The position numbers and the translations under genes are program-made. From positions 1 to 64,000 of the forward strand of contig VRUH01000015.1 in NCBI GenBank assembly GCA_019456185.1: 64,000 nucleotides of DNA, given 5' to 3'. Within the stretch, counting starts at the first letter, position 1; each line of letters begins with the position of its first letter. Below the pieces are notes generated by a model. It had not been told where the DNA came from. It searched no databases and saw only the letters and a list, made by a program, of their open reading frames with translations. Of this stretch, positions 24,789 through 31,890 are shown piece by piece. The DNA comes from Candidatus Glassbacteria bacterium (lineage in GTDB: Bacteria > Gemmatimonadota > Glassbacteria > GWA2-58-10).

Positions 24789-26708
24789 TTAGAAAGTGAG
24801 CTGAAAACCGGTGGTCATTCTTCGCCGGACCTCTTCGCCACGAGGGTACTCTCTGTAACGGTAGTCCTTCAGATTGTAAGCGGCGAGGAAAAATTCGGCA
24901 TGGTCGTTCAACCCCTGCCACGAAATTCTGGCATCCAGCCTAGTATTCGGCTTCGAATCGATTACCTGATAGTCCCCTTCGTTAGTGGGCACTTCCCAGG
25001 TCGATTCTCCAGTCCTGCTGACAGAGCAGTAAGTGGAGAAATTGTACGGCAGGGACATGAAAGCTTTGAGATTGGCTTTGTGCGACGGGGGCGCCTGGCT
25101 TTCAAGCACCGAGTAGTTGTTAGTCAGGTCCTGATAGCTGTAATTGGCCGAAATTTTCATCCAGGGAGCGGGAAGCACGTCGAACGTGACTTCGAAACCA
25201 TAGTTCTTGGCGCTGCCCTTGTTGATGAACGACTGTTCCAGGCGGCCGGTGGATTGATTCGGCAGTAAGCTGTCGACTCCGATATAGTCTTTGAAACTGT
25301 ATGCGAACAGGTCTATCTCTGCACGGAAAAAATGCCGGGGAAAGAACGTATAACCCAGTTCGTAGGTTGTGATCTTTTCGCTTTCCAGGTCGGGTTTGCC
25401 CACCAGGGTAAAATGGGGTGGGAGTAAGGGCGAAGGCGGAAGCGGAACGTCCAGTTCGAAATAGGAGTCAGTAAAGCTCGGGTTACGGAAGGCCCGTCCA
25501 ACCGAGGTCCTGAAAGTGTGACGGCTGGTTGGAGCATAGATAATACTGCCGCGCGGACTGAAACTTGTACCGACCAGGGGGTGGTGATCGATCCGGGCGC
25601 CGCCGAGCAGGCTGACTTCCGGGATGGGTCGGTACTCATCCTGAAAATAGGCGGCCAGCAGGTTCTGGTCGTGGTTTGTATCGATAATGTTGGATTCGAT
25701 CGTGTTGTACCGGTAGGTTCCGCCAACCACCAGCACATGTTTATTGGCCAGCTCAAGGGTCTGCTGCGCCTCGATATCGAAAGTATTGTAGAGAATTTCC
25801 ACGTCATCGGTCCCCAGAAAAAACGGGTCGCCGGTTTCATTGCCACGGTTCCAGAAAGTTTGCAGGCTGAAATCTCCATACTCGTAGTTCAGCTTGGCGT
25901 AACTGGTGGTGGCCTCGAATTCGTTGTCCATCAGCCGGACGTTCTGGGAGACAGAACCGTCGATAACGCCGCCCTCCACCGACAGCCGCTGCTGAGAGTC
26001 GAACCTGTGTTCGAGGTAGATATTACCCAGGATGTTGTTCTCGAATTCACGGGCCGGCTTGCCGAAACTGTCCATCTGCCTGGCGCCGAAGGCAAACCTG
26101 AGCGAGGTGTCTCCGAAGCGCTGACCGTGCATCACCGAGGCATAAAGCGTGGCTTGCTGTCCGGTGCGAAAGTTGATCTTGGTGCCGTTGATCTGGCGCG
26201 GGTTCTTGGTAATGATATTGATCACGCCGCTGAAAGCGTTTGCGCCGTATAGCGCTGAACTGGGGCTGCGGACTACCTCGATCCGGTCAATCTGATCGAT
26301 CACGATCTGGAGCGCGGGCCAGATTACTCCGCCGAAAAAGTCGAAATAAGCCGAGCGACCGTCAATCAGGACCAGCAGCTTGTTGGACAGAATCTGGTTA
26401 AGGCCTCTGGCATTGACCTCGAAATGCGAGGCGCTCACCGTGGTGACATCCAGGCCGGGCACGAGGCGGAGCAATTCGGGGATATTAAGCGCCCCTGAGG
26501 CACGAATTTCCTCGGCCGAAATTACGGTGACCGTGGCCGGCGCACGCTCAATCCTCTGCTCAATACGGCCGGCGGTGATCACGGTCTGGATCGGCTGGAA
26601 TATCATTTCTTCGGTAAATCCCTGGGCGAACCCGCCGGGAGACCACAAGAGAAGAACCATCAACAGCATGGCGGGCCATATTTTGTGGTTATATCCAGTT
26701 CCGTTCAT
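24789..26708 (-). CDS. TonB-dependent outer-membrane receptor
   Basis: A 639-residue receptor with a Sec signal (about 1-29, WSPGGFAQ). A TonB-box-like TVITAG is near 40. The plug domain (about 52-170) includes TVTVISAEEIRASGA, NIPELLRLVPGLDV, RGLNQILSNKLLVLIDGR and the classic VVRSPSSALYGANAFSGVINIITK. A long beta-barrel region follows, ending in a terminal Phe (MTTGFQLTF). It imports or senses a ligand at the outer membrane using TonB energy. AGGAG is placed well for the ATG. It leads the sensory block that runs into the substrate-binding protein and kinase. Confidence 0.93.
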   Translation of the reverse strand: MNGTGYNHKIWPAMLLMVLLLWSPGGFAQGFTEEMIFQPIQTVITAGRIEQRIERAPATVTVISAEEIRASGALNIPELLRLVPGLDVTTVSASHFEVNARGLNQILSNKLLVLIDGRSAYFDFFGGVIWPALQIVIDQIDRIEVVRSPSSALYGANAFSGVINIITKNPRQINGTKINFRTGQQATLYASVMHGQRFGDTSLRFAFGARQMDSFGKPAREFENNILGNIYLEHRFDSQQRLSVEGGVIDGSVSQNVRLMDNEFEATTSYAKLNYEYGDFSLQTFWNRGNETGDPFFLGTDDVEILYNTFDIEAQQTLELANKHVLVVGGTYRYNTIESNIIDTNHDQNLLAAYFQDEYRPIPEVSLLGGARIDHHPLVGTSFSPRGSIIYAPTSRHTFRTSVGRAFRNPSFTDSYFELDVPLPPSPLLPPHFTLVGKPDLESEKITTYELGYTFFPRHFFRAEIDLFAYSFKDYIGVDSLLPNQSTGRLEQSFINKGSAKNYGFEVTFDVLPAPWMKISANYSYQDLTNNYSVLESQAPPSHKANLKAFMSLPYNFSTYCSVSRTGESTWEVPTNEGDYQVIDSKPNTRLDARISWQGLNDHAEFFLAAYNLKDYRYREYPRGEEVRRRMTTGFQLTF

Positions 26709-26826
26709 CAGCTACTGCTCCTGGACTTTCAAAACCGCAAGTGTTCTCGCGGCTGAGTTCTCGGTTGCCCGGGGGGTGGGATTTCTCCCGTCCCCCCCCC
26801 GGGAGGGCTGTAATGCAGTGGTCGCT

Positions 26827-27009
26827 TCATCTATAGTTAAATATCGCACTCGCTACCGTTTCGGGGTGCAGCAGGAATTCGGCTGCGGTTTTGAGCACGG
26901 CCAGCAGATTCGACTCCTCCTCGACCCGGAAGCCGTTAACACGCAATATCGCGCAGCTCAAAGCGCGGTCGTCATCCACGATCAGTATCCTTTTAGCATC
27001 CTCGCTCAT
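26827..27009 (-). pseudogene. Truncated response-regulator receiver
   Basis: A 60-residue frame starting MSEDAKRILIVDDDRALSCAI has the acidic triad at the start of a receiver, but it stops at half the normal length, before the phospho-acceptor Asp and conserved Lys. Its ATG overlaps the upstream gene's stop as ATGA (27006-27009). A G/C homopolymer-rich hairpin (about 26768-26812) lies downstream. It is most likely a decayed or frameshifted receiver, though a short functional peptide cannot be excluded. Confidence 0.6.
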
Positions 27010-27623
27010 CCGATCAATCCCTTGACAAGGGCCATCAGCGATTTCTTGTCGAAAGGCTTGAGCAGGTACTCATCCGCGCCGTTGCGCAGGACAAGGTCGC
27101 GGTCGTAGGCCTCGGAGTGGCCGGTAATGGCCAGAATTTTGATTCCGTGGACGAAGCTCTGGTTCTGGCGCAGGCGACGGCAGACCTCGAGGCCATCGAT
27201 TTTGGGCATCCGGATATCGATAATCAGCAGGTCCGGCTTAAAATCCCCCGCGGCGATCAGGGTTTCGTAGCCATCGCGAGAGACCTTGACCTCGTAGTGC
27301 TCTTCCTGGGCCATCAGCAGGTAGCGGATCGCATCGACCACAGACCTGTCATCATCGGCCACAAGCACACGTTTGCCTTTTTCCAGTTCCCTGAAAAACT
27401 CGTCGAGCACGGGCATGCCGTTGCGCTCCAGGAAACTGTGAAACTCCTGGCGCGTAATGCGGTTCTGTCCGCCGGGATTCCGGAATGCCTTCAGGTCCCC
27501 GTTTTTGATCCAGCGATTGATCTGCATAACCGTCGTGTGGCAGTAGCGGGCTATGTCGCCGGTAGTCAGTGGAGGGTCAGGTATCGGCAGGGCACTGTTC
27601 ACGGTGATCTCCGTGGGCGGCAC
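27006..27623 (-). CDS. Helix-turn-helix (excisionase/MerR-like) receiver-domain regulator
   Basis: A 205-residue protein. The N-terminus (about 15-65) is an excisionase/MerR-like helix-turn-helix (TGDIARYCHTTVMQINRWIKNGDLKAFR). A receiver follows from about 85 with VLVADDDRS, phospho-acceptor in LLIIDIRMPKIDGLEV and Lys in YLLKPFDKKSL. DNA-binding domain before receiver is the reverse of the usual order. The frame begins with GTG at 27623; no strong ribosome site is visible. It is the first gene of the minus-strand signalling block. Direct repeats upstream (27657-27679) could be its own operator. Confidence 0.82.
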   Translation of the reverse strand: MPPTEITVNSALPIPDPPLTTGDIARYCHTTVMQINRWIKNGDLKAFRNPGGQNRITRQEFHSFLERNGMPVLDEFFRELEKGKRVLVADDDRSVVDAIRYLLMAQEEHYEVKVSRDGYETLIAAGDFKPDLLIIDIRMPKIDGLEVCRRLRQNQSFVHGIKILAITGHSEAYDRDLVLRNGADEYLLKPFDKKSLMALVKGLIG

Positions 27624-27656
27624 ATGGTAACATATCTATCGAGCGACACAACTATA

Positions 27657-27679
27657 ACAAATATAACAAATATAACGCA
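27657..27679. promoter_or_regulatory. Tandem TATAACAAA direct repeats (possible operator)
   Basis: The motif TATAACAAA occurs about two and a half times in tandem just upstream of the helix-turn-helix receiver gene, in an AT-rich leader. Spaced direct repeats of this sort are typical binding sites for excisionase-like regulators. No binding is demonstrated. Confidence 0.35.
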
Positions 27680-28149
27680 GGGGGTCAAGAGGTGTTGCAA
27701 TTTTTTTTCCTAACGTGATCGCAGCGCTGGCAGAAATTTTCTGACGACCAGTAGTCGGGGAGTAGAGAGATTGTTCTCGATCGGAAAATGGCAGATATTT
27801 TGCAAGAATCATTCTCATAATCTGGACAATTAGCATATCGAAAATAACAAATCCAACAAGCGCAACAAAAAGATAAGTAATATAAATTAGATAAATAGCA
27901 TAGCAAGGAAAAGAATAAAGATAAGCATTGACTTTTCCGTCACAGAATCCTATCTTAGATGCACACGATTATAATGCATTAATTATCAGATAGTTAGTCT
28001 CTGTAAGAAAAATGTTCCCATCTTTGAGTAAAAAACATGCAACGGTAATCCCAGCTAGTATGTTTTAAAGAGTAACCCACTAAATGCCGAAGTTTTATAT
28101 AGCGCCCAACGCTTTACATACATCAAACTTTCTGCACCAGGAGAAAAGC
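27680..28149. other. AT-rich divergent intergenic region
   Basis: About 470 bases separate the signalling block from the FeeM-like gene. It is AT-rich, with long A/T runs and several further AACAAA words (about 27840-27875). No RNA gene was recognised. AGGAG for the gene at 28150 lies at its right edge. Confidence 0.4.
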
Positions 28150-29334
28150 ATGGAAAAGATTATGCTATGGGAACCTGACCAGGATCTGAGGAATGCACTG
28201 GCGCTGTATATCAATAACCTAGGTTACAAAACAGTAGCCCTCGGAAGAGCGACTAACTTCAGGGAAGCGGTCGAATTGGAGCAGCCGCTTGTCTGTCTGC
28301 TGCCGGTAGATCTGGATAAGGGTACGAAAGTCGCTTTCGGGCACCTGGACCGCAAATTCGATGTCAAGGGAGTAATGTCCGTAATTCTGCCTGAATTCGT
28401 TTCAGATGACAGCGGCGAGCTCGGCCCGTCGGGTGTGGTTATCGACCGGATCAGCAAGCCTTTCGGCATCAGGGAACTCGCCGATTGCCTCGATAAGGCG
28501 ATGGAAAGGAAGCATAAGCTTGTTAGCTCCCCTTTTCCGTGGGAGCAGAGTCTTGAAGTCCGGGCTCTGCGGAACACCGGCGAGTTGAAAGAGGCGCTGA
28601 AGCTCCGGTACGAGGTCTACCGGGAAGTGGGGTTCTTAGAATCCTCCGAGCACGGATTGGACCTGGACCCGTACGATTTCAAATCGACAATCTTCGGCGC
28701 ATTTATCACCAATGGAGAGCAGAGCGAACTGGCCGGTACGATCAGGATTATCCAGGATACAGGTTTCGGGCTCCATCGCCGCCAGGTGGCCGAGGTGATG
28801 GCCGGGAATGGGATCGATCCGGACGCCGTGGAAGCGAGCGTGATGAGCGGATCACTCCCGGCCCTGCAGACCTTCCGGCTCAAACAGTCGGATTGCCGCA
28901 GGCTCTACACCGGCTTCGCCACCGATACAAGCCGCAGTTCGGTCCGGGTCTCGACCGGCGTGCACGAGCTGTCGCGGCTGGTGATCGGCCGCAGGCACAG
29001 GCTAAACAGCGCCGGAATGGAGCGGCGTCTCTACGAACTCGTGATCGCCCACTGCTGTGCGGCCGCTCCGAAAAAGAACTGGTTCGTTATCGCCGTGCAT
29101 CCTGCCAAAACGCGGAAGTACCTACGGTTCGGCTTTCAAAACATTTCTCAACTGGGAATTCAGGCCTACATAGGTATCGATCAACCCGCAGCGTTGATGG
29201 TCTGGGACCTGCAACGCTATCTTCAGCTGCCGAATCCGTTCACCACCGAGCTGGATGAGAATATCGTGGAGTACAACTACCGCGACAGCCTGGTCAGTGC
29301 ATTTCCCGACCGCAGAGTGGCCATTGTGGAATAA
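28150..29334 (+). CDS. Pseudo-receiver fused to FeeM-like N-acyl amino acid synthase
   Basis: A 394-residue protein. Residues 1-120 resemble a receiver (MLWEPDQDLRNALALYINNLGY, with ISKPFGIREL near 115), but the expected phospho-acceptor strand reads PLVCLLPVDLDKG without Asp at the usual place. Residues about 140-370 look like the GNAT-fold FeeM family (LKLRYEVYREVGFLE, LAGTIRIIQDT, ELSRLVIGRRHR, FVIAVHPAKTRKYLRFGF), which acylates amino acids from acyl carrier protein. The frame opens at 28084, but AGGAG directly before 28150 sets the start. It is transcribed away from the signalling block and ends before a strong terminator. Confidence 0.72.
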   Translation: MEKIMLWEPDQDLRNALALYINNLGYKTVALGRATNFREAVELEQPLVCLLPVDLDKGTKVAFGHLDRKFDVKGVMSVILPEFVSDDSGELGPSGVVIDRISKPFGIRELADCLDKAMERKHKLVSSPFPWEQSLEVRALRNTGELKEALKLRYEVYREVGFLESSEHGLDLDPYDFKSTIFGAFITNGEQSELAGTIRIIQDTGFGLHRRQVAEVMAGNGIDPDAVEASVMSGSLPALQTFRLKQSDCRRLYTGFATDTSRSSVRVSTGVHELSRLVIGRRHRLNSAGMERRLYELVIAHCCAAAPKKNWFVIAVHPAKTRKYLRFGFQNISQLGIQAYIGIDQPAALMVWDLQRYLQLPNPFTTELDENIVEYNYRDSLVSAFPDRRVAIVE

Positions 29335-29388
29335 AACCCGCAATAGCACTGCGGACCGGCCTGAGCGGATCATTCTAGTTCTTCTAAA

Positions 29389-29430
29389 ATACGCGAAAGC
29401 CCCGGCATCCCTGCCGGGGCTTTCGCGTAT
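29389..29430. terminator. Perfect 19-bp inverted repeat, intrinsic terminator
   Basis: ATACGCGAAAGCCCCGGCA (29389-29407) is followed by a 4-base loop and its exact complement to 29430. It lies 55 bases after the FeeM-like gene and probably ends its transcript, possibly in both directions. Confidence 0.8.
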
Positions 29431-29438
29431 CAACAATA

Positions 29439-29487
29439 TGGTGAGCCGTGCAGGGATCGAACCTGCGACCCGCTGCTATCTAGCAGT
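29439..29487 (-). pseudogene. 3' half of a tRNA (Lys-like), 5' half missing
   Basis: Read on the minus strand, the stretch has an anticodon-arm remnant, variable loop GGGTC, an intact T arm (CGCAGGTTCGATCCCTGCA type) and an acceptor end GGCTCACCA. T arm and acceptor nearly match the Lys-type half at 42089. No D arm or 5' acceptor strand precedes it. The anticodon loop looks altered (CTGCTAGATAGCAG), so identity is uncertain. Such halves usually mark tRNA-targeted integration sites. Confidence 0.6.
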
Positions 29488-29628
29488 GGTACGATGTTGC
29501 CAATTCGTTGATCGGGGTATCGGCTTCGATCTTTCCAAATGCTTGAATTCTCTCAAACTTGGTGATACCATACGAAGAGAACTTCACGGATCATTCCTGC
29601 CCAGTTCCCTTCTCACCCCGGAGAGCAC

Positions 29629-31572
29629 ATGTCCAGACTATCTGTCTTCAGCTTGTTTATTATGTTCGCAGCATGGATAATCACCTCAGCCGGATGCAGA
29701 GATCAGGGCGGTACGGCGCAGGAAGGAACGGCGCAGTTGGACAACTCTTGGTTTGTCGGCGCCCTACCCAGCTCGATTCGTCTGGATCCGGTCAGCGGGA
29801 AAATAATCGAGGACCGGCCGGATATTTATCAGATGAGACCCCTGGGCAACCTGCTGGAGCGAAACTGGGTTTATGACGGCGACACGGTCCGGCTGCACGC
29901 GGCGCGCGGCGAGTACGTCTCCTTTCAACTCGTTATCGGCCGGGCGGCGCACGACACCCTGAAAAATATTTTTGTCGAAATGGCTCCCTTTTCGATTTCG
30001 GGAAAAAATCTCGAATACGATCCGAAACTATTTCTCGAGTGGTCGGTGAGAGTGAGAGCTATTTCCAGCGGCTATGACATCAGTTCCTACGGTCCGGGGT
30101 GGTACCCTGATGCTCTTATCCCGTTCGAGGCCATTCAGGCGGACAGTCGCACCGGGAGACTCGTTTATCCACTCACCCTGCCCGATTTCCGCAACAATAT
30201 CGACGAGCAGCGCTACCTGCTGGTCTGGGTCGACCAGTTCGTGCCGTTCAACAGAGAGAAAGCTCCTCCCGGAGTCTACAACAGTGTTGTCAAGGTGCAG
30301 GTAGATGGAAGCATTAAAATGCTTCCCGTCGTGCTTAAAGTCTGGGACTTTGCCGTGCCGCGGGAAAACAGGCTGACCGGCAACATCCAGCAGAGTGGTT
30401 TTGTCCGCCGGCTGGATAAGGATCGGGAGTTGGAGTTGTACCAGTTGTTCAAGCGTCACCGGGTCATTCCTACCGATCCCAGCTATCGGCCGCAGTACAG
30501 TGTCTCGAGCTCCGGCAAGCTGACGATCGACTGGTCCGATTTCGATGCGAGGCTGAAGAAGTACTTTACCGGCCAGGCTTTTACCGCAAATTACGGTTAT
30601 CAGGGGCCGAGTTATGGTGAGCCGATCGAGATTTTCGTGCTCCCCTTCAATTGTGCCAGGCACGAGGCAAGCCGGGGCGGCTGGCCCGATGTGGGTGGTG
30701 CCGAAAATGAGCAAAAGCCGGCAAACCGGGCTATCTATATCTCTGCAATCAAGCAGGTGCGTGAGCACGTGCTCTCGATGGTGGACGCCGACAAGATACG
30801 GCTGGTGGTCTTCCAGAATGGCCTCGACGAGTCCTATTTCCCGGAAGCCTGGGACCGCATGGTCTACTACGGCAAGCTGTTCAAGGAATATTTCCCCGAA
30901 GCCGCCTACAGGGTGGACGGCGGCTACAGCAAAGAGGCAATGGAGGTTATCCACGAAGCCATCGACTACTGGTGCTGCCATTCAGTAGGCTACAACATGG
31001 ATACCGTCGAGGAATACCGCAAATTAGGGATCGAGGACTGGGTCTACGGTCCGATACTTTACGAGCGCCGGGGGAACAGCGGGGTCGGAAGCTCTACGTT
31101 TATCGACCTCGAGCTGACTAACGAGCGGGTGATAAGCTGGGCCTGCTGGAAATACCGCACCCTGACCTGGTGCAGCTGGGGCATCGGCAGCCAGTGGTCT
31201 CCGGCCTGGTACAGCCCGGAGACCTGGAAGCATGTTATCCGCCGCCAGGAGCAGGACACCTATTTCCGCAGTTACAACGGTAACGGCCAGGTGGTATACG
31301 CCCCCGGGGTGGTGCCTTCGGTGAACGTTATCTGCCCGAGCATAAGACTCAAAAACATGCGCGACGGTGTAGAGGAATATGAATATTTCCGCCTTCTCAC
31401 CAGTCTGGACGGCAATGCAGACAGAGCGGACGCCGTGGTGAATAAAATCATCAACCGCCCGTTCGGCAGGCAGAGTCTCGGCAATCTGGACGTCTGGAAT
31501 CACAATCCTGAAGACTGGGACGCCGCGCGCATCGAGGTCGGGGAACTGATCGAACAGGCGGCAGCCAGATAG
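29629..31572 (+). CDS. DUF4091 lipoprotein (putative glycan-active)
   Basis: A 647-residue lipoprotein: signal about 1-22 with lipobox SAGC. An N-terminal beta-rich part contains VRLHAARGEYVSFQLVIGR (about 83-101), a signature also seen in the 5553 and 61908 proteins. A TIM-barrel-like DUF4091 region follows, closing with NGQVVYAPG...SIRLKNMRDGVEEYEYFRLLTSL. GGAG precedes the ATG. A carbohydrate-active role is inferred from the family. It faces the convergent polysaccharide locus across an IS3-like remnant, and likely sits on the outer side of a membrane as a processing enzyme. Confidence 0.8.
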   Translation: MSRLSVFSLFIMFAAWIITSAGCRDQGGTAQEGTAQLDNSWFVGALPSSIRLDPVSGKIIEDRPDIYQMRPLGNLLERNWVYDGDTVRLHAARGEYVSFQLVIGRAAHDTLKNIFVEMAPFSISGKNLEYDPKLFLEWSVRVRAISSGYDISSYGPGWYPDALIPFEAIQADSRTGRLVYPLTLPDFRNNIDEQRYLLVWVDQFVPFNREKAPPGVYNSVVKVQVDGSIKMLPVVLKVWDFAVPRENRLTGNIQQSGFVRRLDKDRELELYQLFKRHRVIPTDPSYRPQYSVSSSGKLTIDWSDFDARLKKYFTGQAFTANYGYQGPSYGEPIEIFVLPFNCARHEASRGGWPDVGGAENEQKPANRAIYISAIKQVREHVLSMVDADKIRLVVFQNGLDESYFPEAWDRMVYYGKLFKEYFPEAAYRVDGGYSKEAMEVIHEAIDYWCCHSVGYNMDTVEEYRKLGIEDWVYGPILYERRGNSGVGSSTFIDLELTNERVISWACWKYRTLTWCSWGIGSQWSPAWYSPETWKHVIRRQEQDTYFRSYNGNGQVVYAPGVVPSVNVICPSIRLKNMRDGVEEYEYFRLLTSLDGNADRADAVVNKIINRPFGRQSLGNLDVWNHNPEDWDAARIEVGELIEQAAAR

Positions 31573-31651
31573 AGCACAAGATGCGCATCAGCTAAAAGCC
31601 TGCCGCTCAGGACGCTTTTCAGCCGCGAAGGCACGGGGATGGTCATCTGGA

Positions 31652-31890
31652 AAACGAGCTGGGATGATGACGGAACGACGGTATTTTCAAATGCGGCAAC
31701 TATTTCGGCGATCACGGCCACTTTGACCAGCGTAGCCTGCTCGGCCTGGCGCAGGGCAAAAGCTATCTGTTCCTCCGTGTAATGGCTCTTGCGCAAGGCA
31801 GAATCCTTCTCGTTGACTGATTATATACCAGTACTCCAATTCCGCCAAACCCTAACATTATCATTGGACCTATTTCCGGGGAGCAGGTCA
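31652..31890 (-). mobile_element. Degenerate IS3-family remnant with transposase orfA start
   Basis: On the minus strand, an IS3-like terminal repeat TGACCTGCTCCCCGG begins at 31890. An ATG at 31796 opens MRKSHYTEEQIAFALRQAE, the standard N-terminus of IS3-family OrfA. After about 24 codons the match ends (internal deletion) although the frame stays open to 31500. GAAAACGAG near 31660 matches the other end of the element family described at 57107. The first three bases of the terminal repeat are the stop codon of the neighbouring gene. Confidence 0.65.

Noticed and set aside
29439-29487. Complete tRNA gene
   Set aside because: Only the anticodon-to-acceptor half is present; no D arm or 5' acceptor strand pairs with it.
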